DNA of 64,000 nt, taken from NCBI RefSeq assembly GCF_000718255.1, contig NZ_JOFJ01000005.1:186001-250000 (forward strand), written 5' to 3'. Below are positions 53,196-61,394 of this stretch, piece by piece. Each line of letters begins with the position of its first letter. The first letter of the stretch is position 1. A model generated the notes under the pieces. The model searched no databases, had not been told where the DNA came from, and worked only from the letters and a program-made list of their open reading frames with translations. This stretch comes from Spirillospora albida. Lineage in GTDB: Bacteria; Actinomycetota; Actinomycetes; Streptosporangiales; Streptosporangiaceae. Made by a program: the position numbers and the translations under genes.

Positions 53196-54113
53196 ATGGG
53201 TGAGTTCACGGTGACGGGGTTGCGCGTGGTGCGGGAGGCGGCCCGGCACGGTTCCTTCTCGACGGCCGCCGAGCGGCTCGGGTACACGCAGTCGGCCGTC
53301 TCGCGGCAGATCGCCCTGATGGAGCAGGCGGCCGGTCGGCCGCTCTTCGAACGCCATGCCCGCGGAGTACGGCCGACCGAGGCGGGACGCGTCGTCCTCC
53401 GCCGCGCGGAGGCGGTGCTCGGCGAACTCGACGCCGTCCGGCACGACCTCGACGACCTGGGCGCGCGCACGCCCGCACGGCTGCGGGTGGGCGCCTTCCC
53501 GACCGCCATGGCGGCGCTGGTCCCGCGGGCGATCGCCGCTCTCGGGGAGCAGGAGCCCCAGGTCCGGGTGCCGCTGCGGGAAGGTCTGAGCCCGCGCCTG
53601 CTGGCCGCCGTCGCGCGGGGCCGCCTCGACGTGGCGGTGGTCACCGGCTCCGGACGTCCGCCGGACGGCGTCGGCGCGGTCCCCTTGCTGGACGATCCGC
53701 TCCTCGTCGCCCTCCCGCCCGGCCACGCCCTCGCCGGGCTGGCGAGCGTCACACCCTCGATGCTCCGGCACGAGCGGTGGATCGCGGGGAGCGCGGAGCC
53801 GGGCACGACGCTCCTCGGGGCGTGGGAGGACGCGTCCCGGCCGCCCGAGGTCGCGTTCGTCGCGCGGGACTGGGTGGCGAAGGTGGGCCTCGTCGCGGCG
53901 GGCCTCGGCATCACCGTCGTGCCGGGCCTCGTGGTCCCCGCGCTTCCACCGGACGTGGCCCTCGCCCGCATCGACCACTCCGCCGCCGTCCGGCCGACCC
54001 TGCTCGCCCGCCGGGAGGGCGCGCCGGACGACCACGTGCGGCGGGCCTTCACCGAAGCGCTCCGCGACCGCGCGGCCGACCTCTCCGCGCACCTCCGTCA
54101 ACGGCTCCGTTGA
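53196..54113 (+). CDS. LysR family transcriptional regulator
   Basis: A 305-residue LysR-type regulator. The N-terminal winged helix reads VTGLRVVREAARHGSFSTAA then ERLGYTQSAVSRQIALMEQA. The C-terminal periplasmic-binding-like effector domain includes RLRVGAFPTAMAALVPRAI and GLGITVVPGLV. ATG 53196 is the start usual for the family; a GTG at 53178 is also in frame. Likely effector unknown. Divergent from the SnoaL-like gene, with a dyad in between. Confidence 0.92.
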   Translation: MGEFTVTGLRVVREAARHGSFSTAAERLGYTQSAVSRQIALMEQAAGRPLFERHARGVRPTEAGRVVLRRAEAVLGELDAVRHDLDDLGARTPARLRVGAFPTAMAALVPRAIAALGEQEPQVRVPLREGLSPRLLAAVARGRLDVAVVTGSGRPPDGVGAVPLLDDPLLVALPPGHALAGLASVTPSMLRHERWIAGSAEPGTTLLGAWEDASRPPEVAFVARDWVAKVGLVAAGLGITVVPGLVVPALPPDVALARIDHSAAVRPTLLARREGAPDDHVRRAFTEALRDRAADLSAHLRQRLR

Positions 54114-54131
54114 GGCGTCACGGCAAAGGAG

Positions 54132-54728
54132 TCAACGGCGGGTGCTTCCCGAGCGGTCGCGGCGGAGCCGTCCCCAGGGCTTGGCCACGGCGAGCACGGT
54201 CGCGAAGGTCAGCGCGGTCAGCGACACCGCGGGCGGGAAGAAGAGGTTGTCGATCGTCGGCGGCGCGGCGGCCCCGGCGGGCAGATCACGGCCGTAGGCG
54301 CCGACCTCGTCCATTCCCGGCTGGAGGGCCAGGACGATGAGGACGCACAGGACGAGGTTGAGGACGAGCTTGACCGCGACCCACCAGTAGCGCAGCAGCC
54401 CCCACCTCGTGCCGAGGCCGAGGACGAGCCCGGTGGCCAGGCAGACGAGCGCGGAGGCGAGCATGGGCCACACGACGAAGGTCGCCAGCGCCTGGTACGC
54501 CAGGCCGCGCACCGCGTCGGTCGTTGCGAAGCGCCCGCTGAGGACCAGGACCGCCACGATGACGTCGATGCCGATCCAGGCCCCGGCGGAGACGACATGG
54601 GCGACGAGTACCGTCTTGCGCCACCCCCTGCCCAGCTCGAACACGGGTGGTTCCCGCCGGCGTGTCGTGGCCCGGCCCGTCCCCGGCGGCCGCGCGTCCC
54701 GTGTGCGGTCCTTCTCGTGTGACGCCAT
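54132..54728 (-). CDS. Four-helix integral membrane protein
   Basis: A 198-residue membrane protein with a charged 40-residue cytoplasmic tail and about four helices: TVLVAHVVSAGAWIGIDVIV, ATFVVWPMLASALVCLATGL, WWVAVKLVLNLVLCVLIVLA and SLTALTFATVLAVA. Helix 1 contains a His and helix 3 is preceded by paired Trp, a layout seen in small DUF2269-like membrane proteins. I cannot assign a function. ATG 54728 is preceded by AGAAGGA with six-base spacing. A perfect 30-bp palindrome lies 47 bases upstream. Confidence 0.75.
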   Translation of the reverse strand: MASHEKDRTRDARPPGTGRATTRRREPPVFELGRGWRKTVLVAHVVSAGAWIGIDVIVAVLVLSGRFATTDAVRGLAYQALATFVVWPMLASALVCLATGLVLGLGTRWGLLRYWWVAVKLVLNLVLCVLIVLALQPGMDEVGAYGRDLPAGAAAPPTIDNLFFPPAVSLTALTFATVLAVAKPWGRLRRDRSGSTRR

Positions 54729-54774
54729 TTCGGGTCCTTCTCGCGTTCTGGACGGACCACGATCTATGGCCCCT

Positions 54775-54804
54775 CGCCGGCCGATGCGATCGCATCGGCC
54801 GGCG
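54775..54804. repeat. Perfect 30-bp palindrome
   Basis: Arm CGCCGGCCGATGCGA at 54775-54789 is followed immediately by its exact complement at 54790-54804, without a loop. It lies between two genes read on the minus strand. A dimeric repressor operator for the membrane-protein gene is likelier than a terminator, since no T-rich tail or loop exists. Confidence 0.8.
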
Positions 54805-54916
54805 GTCCACGTGCGACAAAGGTCCCTCGCGGACGGGGCGGACGTCGTCCCCCGCACGGGGACACCGCCGCTACGCCCGGAGTGGTACGCCGCCAGACGT
54901 GGCGGTGTGCCGGGGG

Positions 54917-55912
54917 TCAGGCGATCGCTTCCACCTCGTCACGGGTGAGGACCGGGTCGGGGGCCGCGGGGGCGGTGGAGGGGGCCGGAGCGGCCGTGAC
55001 GCCCTTGGCGACGCGGGCCTTGGCCTGGCGGTACTCCTGGATGGGGCCCGTGGAGTCGTGGAGGGCGTTCACGGCCGTCCAGAGGATGGCGCGGCGGGCC
55101 CGCAGGGTGACCGGGTTGGGGCGCTGGTACATGGCGAGCTTCTGGGCCCATTCCGGGAGCATGTCGCGGGCCGCCCAGTCGAAGAAGGCGCTGCCGGGCT
55201 GCCATGGCTTGACGCCGTTGCCGCGCAGGTTGGGGCCGGTCTGGAACGCCTTGATGGGCGTGACGGCCAGGCGCGGCAGGTAGGACTCCAGGCACTCGAG
55301 CGTCTCGGCCTTGGTGGCGGGCAGGTCGGTGCCGCCGAGGGCCTCCCCGACGCGGACGAACTCCTGGTAGTAGCGGTCGATGTCCGGCAAGGGGCGGCGG
55401 TGGTAGCGCTCGTGGGCGGTGGCGAGGCCCCAGACGACGGTGGCGTAGTTCCAGCGGAGCCATTCGGGGTCGTCGGCGTCGTAGGCCAGGCCGTCGGGGC
55501 GGGTGCCCTTGACGGTGTGGTGCATGGCGCGGACGGTGCGGGCCAGGCGTTCGGCCGTCGGGGTGGAGCCGTAGGCGGTGCCGATGAAGAAGGAGACGGA
55601 GTGCCCGAGTCGGACGGCGGCGCCCTCGGGGTCGACGCCGCCGGTCGGGATGCCATTCTTGTCGCGTTCGGGGATGCGGGAGTGGTCGTAGGCCATCCAG
55701 CTGATGCTCGGGTCGAGCCCTTCGATGTAGGCGGCGGCGACCAGGCCGAGGATCAGGGTCGGCAGGTGCGAGTGGACGTACCAGGTGGCGCTGCCGGGCC
55801 CGAACCAGCCGGGGTCGCCTTCCGGGCCGGCGAAGTCGAGGCCCTTGAAGAAGCGGGCGCGGATCTCGCGGTCGAAGTCCTTCTCGAAGCGGGTGGCGAT
55901 GGGGTTCGGCAT
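54917..55912 (-). CDS. MpaB-like oxygenase (DUF2236)
   Basis: A 331-residue protein of the oxygenase MpaB/DUF2236 (latex-clearing-like) family, proposed heme b proteins. Family motifs are GDPGWFGPGSATWYVHSHLP near the N-terminus, RTVRAMHHTVKGTRPDG with its His pair, then DPEWLRWNYATVVWGL and a W/F-rich C-terminal stretch. Likely cytoplasmic; a short Pro/Ala-rich tail closes it. ATG 55912. Divergent from a TetR gene, with two operator-like sites in between, so the substrate of this oxygenase may be the TetR ligand. Confidence 0.88.
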   Translation of the reverse strand: MPNPIATRFEKDFDREIRARFFKGLDFAGPEGDPGWFGPGSATWYVHSHLPTLILGLVAAAYIEGLDPSISWMAYDHSRIPERDKNGIPTGGVDPEGAAVRLGHSVSFFIGTAYGSTPTAERLARTVRAMHHTVKGTRPDGLAYDADDPEWLRWNYATVVWGLATAHERYHRRPLPDIDRYYQEFVRVGEALGGTDLPATKAETLECLESYLPRLAVTPIKAFQTGPNLRGNGVKPWQPGSAFFDWAARDMLPEWAQKLAMYQRPNPVTLRARRAILWTAVNALHDSTGPIQEYRQAKARVAKGVTAAPAPSTAPAAPDPVLTRDEVEAIA

Positions 55913-55930
55913 CCGGTGCTCCCGGCGGTT

Positions 55931-55977
55931 TGGCTACAGGTGTATCCAGAATAAGTGTTTGGTTACGAGTGTGTCCA
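55931..55977. promoter_or_regulatory. Paired TetR operator candidates
   Basis: Two 18-base sites of the form TGGNTAC-N4-GTRTCCA lie at 55931-55948 and 55960-55977, 29 bases apart, both in the 85-base divergent region between the MpaB and TetR genes. The first is nearly a perfect dyad; the second is weaker. Confidence 0.7.
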
Positions 55978-55997
55978 GACTTGCTAGGGTTGGCCGC

Positions 55998-56666
55998 ATG
56001 GCTCACACGGCGTCCACGCGGTGGGCGGGAGTGCCCGCCGACCGGCGCAGGGACGAGCGCCGCGACATGCTGGTGCGGGCCGCGTACCGGCTGTTCGGGG
56101 ACGAGGGCGAGGCGGCGCTCACCGTCCGGGCCGTGTGCCGGGAGGCCGCGCTGCACACGCGGTACTTCTACGAGAGCTTCGCCGACACCGGGGAGCTGCT
56201 CGCGGCCGTCTACGACCGGGAGGCGACCGCGCTCGGCGACGTCCTGGCGCGCGCCGTCGCGGAGGGCGGGCAGGATCCGGAGGCCCGGACGCGGGCGGGC
56301 ATCCAGGGCGTCCTGCGGTTCATCAGCGACGATCCGCGCCGGGGCCGGGTCCTGTTCGCCGAGGCGCGCGGCAACGAGGTCCTCGCGGCGCGGCGGCGGG
56401 CGGCCCAGACCGGGCTGCTGGAGGGCCTCGTGGAGCTGACCCGCATCGAGAGCTCCGTCACGGGGCTTCCCGTCGTCATCGCCGCGACGATGTTCACCGG
56501 CGCGATGGCGGAGCTGGCGCAGCAGTGGGCGGACGGGCGGCTCGGCGACGACCTGGACGCCGTCGTCGACCGGGCCGTCGCGCTGTCGCTGGCCCTGCAC
56601 GACTCGACCGTCGCGCACCTGGATGTGGCACGGTTGCGGAATGATCCCGACGCACACGAGCGCTGA
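55998..56666 (+). CDS. TetR family transcriptional regulator
   Basis: A 222-residue TetR-type repressor. The helix-turn-helix is RRDMLVRAAYRLFGDEGEAA then LTVRAVCREAALHTRYFYES, with the recognition helix ending in YFYESF. The ligand domain is helical and not assignable. ATG 55998 has TTGGCCGC upstream and fits the family, the frame being open much further back only as antisense of the MpaB gene. Its 3' end overlaps the creatininase gene by 26 bases. Confidence 0.93.
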   Translation: MAHTASTRWAGVPADRRRDERRDMLVRAAYRLFGDEGEAALTVRAVCREAALHTRYFYESFADTGELLAAVYDREATALGDVLARAVAEGGQDPEARTRAGIQGVLRFISDDPRRGRVLFAEARGNEVLAARRRAAQTGLLEGLVELTRIESSVTGLPVVIAATMFTGAMAELAQQWADGRLGDDLDAVVDRAVALSLALHDSTVAHLDVARLRNDPDAHER

Positions 56667-57351
56667 CGAACCGGACGTCCCCGTCGCCCTGCTGCCGATC
56701 GGGAGCCACGAGCAGCACGGGCCCCACCTTCCGCTGTCGACCGACACGGTGATCGCGTGCACGGTCGCGGCGGCGGTCGCGCAGGAGTACCCGGTGCGGC
56801 TGCTGCCGCCGGTGGCGATCTCGTGCTCGCACGAGCACGCGGGCTGGCCCGGGACGGTCAGCATCTCGGCGGCGACGCTGCACGCCGTCGTCCGGGACGT
56901 CGCGGAGTCCCTGCGCCGCGAGGGCGTGCCGCGGCTCGTGCTCGTGAACGGGCACGGCGGCAACTACGTGCTCGGCAACATCGTGCAGGAGGCGCACGGC
57001 GCGATGGCGCTGTTCCCCGGGCCCGAGGAGTGGGAGGAGGCGCGCGCGGCGGCCGGGATGGAGACGGACGGGATCACCGACATGCACGCCGGTGAGCTGG
57101 AGACGTCGATCCTGCTGCACGCGCACCCCGGGCTCGTCCGGGACGGGTACGAGAAGGCCGACCACGTCGCCGACGACCGGCGGCGGCTCCTCACGACCGG
57201 AATGGCCCCCTACACGGAGTCGGGAGTGATCGGGCGGCCGTCACTGGCGTCCGCAGGCAAGGGCCGGGACGCGCTCGGGCACCTCATCCGCGCGTTCGGC
57301 GGGTGCCTGGCGGCGCTGGACCAGCAGGACGGCCGCGCCGGGCAGGCTTGA
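56641..57351 (+). CDS. Creatininase family amidohydrolase (MftE-like)
   Basis: A 236-residue member of the creatininase/MftE metal-hydrolase family. Metal ligands are in IGSHEQHGPHLPLSTDT (Glu-His-His-Asp set), VNGHGGNY, and the late Glu in MHAGELETS. MftE trims the mycofactocin precursor, but no mycofactocin genes (mftA-D) are here, so the substrate is open. ATG 56641 overlaps the TetR gene by 26 bases. Its last 111 bases overlap the convergent flippase-like gene, so the two 3' ends are mutually antisense. Confidence 0.87.
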   Translation: MIPTHTSADEPDVPVALLPIGSHEQHGPHLPLSTDTVIACTVAAAVAQEYPVRLLPPVAISCSHEHAGWPGTVSISAATLHAVVRDVAESLRREGVPRLVLVNGHGGNYVLGNIVQEAHGAMALFPGPEEWEEARAAAGMETDGITDMHAGELETSILLHAHPGLVRDGYEKADHVADDRRRLLTTGMAPYTESGVIGRPSLASAGKGRDALGHLIRAFGGCLAALDQQDGRAGQA

Positions 57352-58215
57352 GAGCAGCGCCAGCACCCCGTACACGACGGAGATCGTGAGGCCCTGCGCG
57401 GAGCCGAGGCCGGCGGCGCCGAACGCGACCGCCATGACGGCCTCGCGCGGACCCCAGCCGCCGACGTTGAGGGGCAGGCCCATCACGAGGAGCGCGAGCA
57501 GGGCGAGCGGGACCAGGTCGGCGAGCGGCGCGGCGGAGCCGGCGAGGCGGGCCGCCGTCACGAAGAGGGCGAGATGCCCGGCGAGCGCGCCGAGCGAGAG
57601 GGCGGCGACGGCGGGCCACGCGCCCAGCACGTCGCGGACGCCGGTGAACGCCCGGACGCGCCGCCGCGCGAGGACGAACGCCCCCGCGACGGCGCCGAGC
57701 ACGACCGCGCAGGGCACGGCCGCCGGGGCGAGCGCGCCCAGCAGGTCGGGGCGGGTCGCCAGGACGAGCAGGCCCGTCCCGGCGAGGACCATCTGGCCGG
57801 CGGCCCGCTCGAAGAACACGGCCCGGACGCCCTGCGCCACCTGGCCCGCCCGCCGCCCGTGGTCGACGGCCCGGTCCACGTCGCCGAGGACCCCGGCGGG
57901 CAGCACCGCGTTCAGGAACAGCGCCCGGTAGTAGTCCGCGACGGCCCTGCCAGGCGCCATCCGCAGCCCGAGCCGCCCGGCGACGACCCGCCAGCGGACT
58001 GCGCTGCACACGGTGCTGACCAGGCCGATCGCGAGTGCGGCGGCGACCGCGAACCCGTCGATCACGGCGAAGGCGGCGGTGAACGCGGCCGTGCTCTGCC
58101 ACCAGAGGAGCCCGCCGATGATCGCCGCGCCGCCGAGCGTCCGCGGCCATGCCCGGCCGGCGGCCCAGCCGACGCGGCGGCGCGGGGCGGTTCGGAGGGG
58201 AATGTCGAGGATCAT
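57241..58215 (-). CDS. Lysylphosphatidylglycerol synthase-type flippase domain protein
   Basis: Integral membrane protein, 324 residues, about eight helices, of the UPF0104/MprF-flippase (AglD2) type. Conserved pieces are RWRVVAGRLGLRMAPGRAVAD, YRALFLNAVLPAGVLGDVDR and GLPLNVGGWGPREAVMA. There is no aminoacyl-transferase domain, so it is likely only a lipid or lipid-linked intermediate transporter. Last gene of the seven-gene operon; its ATG overlaps the stop of the methyltransferase gene. The 3' end overlaps the creatininase gene by 111 bases. Confidence 0.87.
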   Translation of the reverse strand: MILDIPLRTAPRRRVGWAAGRAWPRTLGGAAIIGGLLWWQSTAAFTAAFAVIDGFAVAAALAIGLVSTVCSAVRWRVVAGRLGLRMAPGRAVADYYRALFLNAVLPAGVLGDVDRAVDHGRRAGQVAQGVRAVFFERAAGQMVLAGTGLLVLATRPDLLGALAPAAVPCAVVLGAVAGAFVLARRRVRAFTGVRDVLGAWPAVAALSLGALAGHLALFVTAARLAGSAAPLADLVPLALLALLVMGLPLNVGGWGPREAVMAVAFGAAGLGSAQGLTISVVYGVLALLSSLPGAAVLLVQRRQAPAERADEVPERVPALACGRQ

Positions 58216-58973
58216 GGGGTCTCGATCAGAAGGTCGGTGTGCGCGATCTCGGCCCGGAGGGCGCCCGCCTCGCACTCGGCGCGGCGGCGGGCCAGGTAGG
58301 CGGGGTCGGCGAGGTCGGGGCGCTGCTCGACGGCGGCGCCGACCCAGCCCTCCAGCCAGGCGGCGGTCAGGGCCGCGTCGGACGGGCCGAGGCGCCACGG
58401 GCTGGGGCTCGTGCGGACGCGGGCGCCGCGCCGGGTGAAGGCGACGGCGGCGGCGCTCGCGGCGTCCGGGCCGAGGAGGTCGCCGCGGCGCTGGTGGGCG
58501 TTGAACGCGGCGGCCAGTTCCGCGTCGAGGGGGTCGGGCGGGGTCAGGCGGACGCGGCCCGTGACCGACAGGGTCAGCAGGGCGGGCACCCCCGCCTTCG
58601 TGATGGCGGTGACGAGGCCGTCGAGCCGGCCGGGGTCGAGGATGTCGAGGAGGGCGGACGCGGTGACGAGCGAGACGTCCGCGAGGTCGTCGGCGCGGAG
58701 CGCGGCGAGGTCGGCGGCGCGGGTCTCGAACGGGGCGGGGACGTCGGCGCGGGCCAGCAGCGCGGGGTCGTCGTCGCACAGGATCCAGCGCTGCGGGTTC
58801 GGCAGGCGGGGCGCGAGCCAGCGGCCGAGGGAGCCGGTGCCGCAGCCGAGGTCGCAGATCACGAGCGGGCCGTCCGGGAGGGCAGCGCGCAGCGGGGAGA
58901 GGAGGTCGCCGGCGCGGGCGGCGGCGTCGGCGGGTTCGCGGAGCGCGAGCCAGGACGCGTCGAAGCCGGTCAT
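58212..58973 (-). CDS. Class I SAM-dependent methyltransferase
   Basis: A 253-residue Rossmann-fold methyltransferase. Motif I is VICDLGCGTGSLGRWLA, followed by RWILCDDDPALLAR with the ribose-binding Asp, and DVSLVTASALLDIL. The target is likely small: the C-terminus has no DNA- or protein-binding part. Sixth gene of the operon, overlapping its neighbours by four bases on either side, so it is translated in step with the glycosyltransferase. Confidence 0.88.
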   Translation of the reverse strand: MTGFDASWLALREPADAAARAGDLLSPLRAALPDGPLVICDLGCGTGSLGRWLAPRLPNPQRWILCDDDPALLARADVPAPFETRAADLAALRADDLADVSLVTASALLDILDPGRLDGLVTAITKAGVPALLTLSVTGRVRLTPPDPLDAELAAAFNAHQRRGDLLGPDAASAAAVAFTRRGARVRTSPSPWRLGPSDAALTAAWLEGWVGAAVEQRPDLADPAYLARRRAECEAGALRAEIAHTDLLIETP

Positions 58974-60022
58974 GCCGCCGCCCGCCGGAGCCGGCCCAGC
59001 ACGACGGACATGCGGCGGGCCGTGTCGTCCCAGCCCGGGAGCGTCTCGCGGCGGTTCCGCGCGGCGGCGCGCAGGCCGTCGCGGAGGCCGGGCTCGGTGA
59101 GCCAGCGGCGGAGCGCGGCGGCGAGCGCGGCCGGGTCCTCGGGGCGGACGAGCAGGCCGGGGACGGCGCCGGAGGGGTCCCAGCCGAGCGTGTCGGGGAC
59201 GCCGTCGACGGAGGTCGCGACGGCGGGGACGCCGCGGGCCAGGGCCTCCGTCACCACCATGCCGTAGGTCTCGGCGCGGGACGGGAGGACGAGCAGGTCG
59301 GCGGCGGCGTAGGCGTCGTCGAGGCGTTTGCCGGTCAGGGGTCCCTCCAGGGTGACGCGGTCGGCGAGCCCGTGCCGGGCGACGAGGTCCCGGACGCGGG
59401 CGACGTGGTCGGGGTCGCGGTCGAGCGGCCCCGCGCATTCGCACGTCCAGGGCAGGTCGGTGAGGGAGGCGAGGGCCTCCACGAGGAGGTCGTGGCCCTT
59501 GCGGGGCGTGACGGACGCGACGCACAGCAGGTGGGACGCGCCTTCGGTGCCGTTCGCGAGGGGCGCGGGGTCGGTGCCGGGCGGGACGGCGTGCACCCGG
59601 GACGGTTCCAGGCCGTGGTGGGCGATGAGGTGGCCGCGCGCCCACGCGCTCGTCGCGACGACCGCCTGGACTTCCCGCAGGGTCTCGCGTTCGGGTGCGT
59701 TCAGGTCGGCCTGCCCAGGCTCGTCGGCGAGGGGCAGGTGAACGAGCACGGCGACCTTCAGCCGCCGGGCCGCGGGGACGACGATGCCGGGGACGCCGCA
59801 GGCGATCAGGCCGTCCAGCAGGACGGTCCCGCCGTCCGGGACGGCGTCCAGCGCCCGCGCCAGGCGGCGCCGGGCATCGGCGTCCGGGCGCGGCCAGCCG
59901 CCCGGCACCGGCACCTCGCGCAGCGGGCGCCCCTTCGCCGCCAGCTCGTCGCAGACGCGCCGGTTGTAGCGGTTGCCACCGGACGGGACCGACATGTCTC
60001 CGGGGACGATGAACACCGTCAC
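58970..60022 (-). CDS. GT4-family glycosyltransferase
   Basis: Retaining GT-B glycosyltransferase, 350 residues. The donor-site half has ASVTPRKGHDLLVEALA, DRVTLEGPLTGKRLDDAYAA and the E-x7-E segment SRAETYGMVVTEALARGVP. The acceptor domain opens VFIVPGDMSVPSGGNRYNRR. GTG 60022 overlaps the previous stop (GTGA), the right start in view of the conserved beginning of the fold; open frame upstream overlaps the PTPS-like gene. It would attach a sugar to the operon's product. Confidence 0.9.
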   Translation of the reverse strand: MTVFIVPGDMSVPSGGNRYNRRVCDELAAKGRPLREVPVPGGWPRPDADARRRLARALDAVPDGGTVLLDGLIACGVPGIVVPAARRLKVAVLVHLPLADEPGQADLNAPERETLREVQAVVATSAWARGHLIAHHGLEPSRVHAVPPGTDPAPLANGTEGASHLLCVASVTPRKGHDLLVEALASLTDLPWTCECAGPLDRDPDHVARVRDLVARHGLADRVTLEGPLTGKRLDDAYAAADLLVLPSRAETYGMVVTEALARGVPAVATSVDGVPDTLGWDPSGAVPGLLVRPEDPAALAAALRRWLTEPGLRDGLRAAARNRRETLPGWDDTARRMSVVLGRLRRAAA

Positions 60023-60417
60023 AGCGCACGCTCGTAACTCGCCCACGCCACGTGCGACTCGTGCAGCGTGACCGTGATCCCCGCGAGGCCCCCCGCGTGC
60101 TCCCCGAGCGCCCCCGCCTCGACCCGGTCGGCGAGCCGGTCGGCGACGACCTTCGCGAGGAACTCCGTGGACGTGTTGACGCCCTTGAACGCCGGATCGT
60201 CGTCCAGGTTGCGGTAGTTCAGCTCCCCCAGCACGGCGTTCAGCTCCCGGGCGGCGAGGCCGATGTCGACGACGAGGCCGTCCGGGTCGAGGCCGGCGCG
60301 GCGGAACGACGCGTCCACGACGTAGGTCGCGCCGTGCAGCCGCTGCGCCGGCCCGAACACCTCGCCGGTGAAGCTGTGCGCGATCATGACGTGGTCGCGG
60401 ACGGTGACGCTGAACAT
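60019..60417 (-). CDS. PTPS/QueD-like protein lacking catalytic residues
   Basis: A 132-residue T-fold protein of the 6-pyruvoyl-tetrahydropterin synthase/QueD superfamily: IAHSFTGEVFGPAQRLHGAT, LVVDIGLAARELNAVLGELN and the ending TLHESHVAWASYE. In canonical members the corresponding run is C-G-R-L-H-G-H, supplying the nucleophilic Cys and a zinc His. Here it is A-Q-R-L-H-G-A, so both are missing while the first zinc His and the late Glu remain. It may thus bind a pterin-like compound without the usual chemistry, or catalyse a different step. ATG 60417 overlaps the upstream gene by 34 bases. Confidence 0.85.
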   Translation of the reverse strand: MFSVTVRDHVMIAHSFTGEVFGPAQRLHGATYVVDASFRRAGLDPDGLVVDIGLAARELNAVLGELNYRNLDDDPAFKGVNTSTEFLAKVVADRLADRVEAGALGEHAGGLAGITVTLHESHVAWASYERAL

Positions 60418-61394
60418 CGGTCCTCCTCGTAGGTGATGCGGTGGCAGAGGGCCGCGCCGTCGGCGGCGAGGCGCGGCATGAGGCGCGGCAGGTCGGCGAA
60501 CGGGCTCTCGCCCGTGACCAGGGCGTCGTACTTCGGGTCGGCGAGCAGGCGGAGCGCGAGGCCGACGCGGTCGGCGAAGGAGCGGCGGCCGCGCCGGGCC
60601 GGGGAGATCGCGCCGACCTGGCTGCCGCGGACGGTCAGCCGCCGGGAGTGGAAGAACTCCCCGAGCGGCAGCGTGACGCGCCGGTCGCCGTACCAGCTCA
60701 GCTCGATCACCTCGCCGTCCGGCGCGAGGAGCTCCAGCGCGCGGGCCAGCCCGGCCTCGGTGGCGCTCGCGTGCACGACCAGGTCGCAGCCGTCGCGGGC
60801 CTCGTCCGGGGACGCGAACTCGACGCCGAGCGCGGCGGCGACCTTCGCCCGCGCCGGGTCGATGTCGATGAGCTGGACGGACGCGCCCGGGAACCCGGCG
60901 AGCACCCCGGCGACCGAGCAGCCGACCATCCCCGCGCCGATGACGGCGATGCGGTCGCCGACGAGCGGAGCCGCGTCCCACAGCGCGTTCACCGCGGTCT
61001 CGACCGTCCCGGCGAGGATCGCGCGGCCCGCCGGGACGCCGTCCGGGACGGGGCGCACCGCGTCCGCCGGGACGACGTACCGGGTCTGGTGCGGGTACAG
61101 GCAGAACACGGTGCGGCCCAGCAGGTCCGGCGGGCCGTGCTCCACGACGCCCGCGTTCAGGTAGCCGTACTTGACCGGGCCGGGGAACGAGCCGTCCTGG
61201 AACGGCGCCCGCATGATCTCGCGCTGGTTCTCGGGCACCCGGCCCTGGAAGACGAGCGTCTCCGTGCCGCGGCTCACGCCCGAGCAGACCGTCCGGACGA
61301 CGACTTCGCCCGGCCCCGGCTCGGGCAGGTCCGCGACGCGGATCTCGCCCTCACCTGGCGACGGGATCCAGAAGGCGCGGGCTTCGCGCGGCAT
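60384..61394 (-). CDS. Zinc-type alcohol dehydrogenase-like protein
   Basis: MDR-superfamily dehydrogenase of 336 residues. N-terminal GroES-like part with VCSGVSRGTETLVFQGRVPE, a BchC-like rather than typical ADH pattern. The Rossmann motif is IAVIGAGMVGCSVAGVLAG, followed by VQLIDIDPARAK, which suits NAD. The four structural-zinc cysteines of ADHs are absent. Third gene of the operon, overlapping its neighbours by 44 and 34 bases. Substrate unknown; oxidation of an alcohol on the operon's intermediate is a reasonable guess. Confidence 0.85.
   Translation of the reverse strand: MPREARAFWIPSPGEGEIRVADLPEPGPGEVVVRTVCSGVSRGTETLVFQGRVPENQREIMRAPFQDGSFPGPVKYGYLNAGVVEHGPPDLLGRTVFCLYPHQTRYVVPADAVRPVPDGVPAGRAILAGTVETAVNALWDAAPLVGDRIAVIGAGMVGCSVAGVLAGFPGASVQLIDIDPARAKVAAALGVEFASPDEARDGCDLVVHASATEAGLARALELLAPDGEVIELSWYGDRRVTLPLGEFFHSRRLTVRGSQVGAISPARRGRRSFADRVGLALRLLADPKYDALVTGESPFADLPRLMPRLAADGAALCHRITYEEDRCSASPSATTS

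Noticed and set aside
56641..57351. Mycofactocin biosynthesis locus
   Set aside because: The creatininase-type protein resembles MftE, but no precursor peptide or radical-SAM gene is found nearby.
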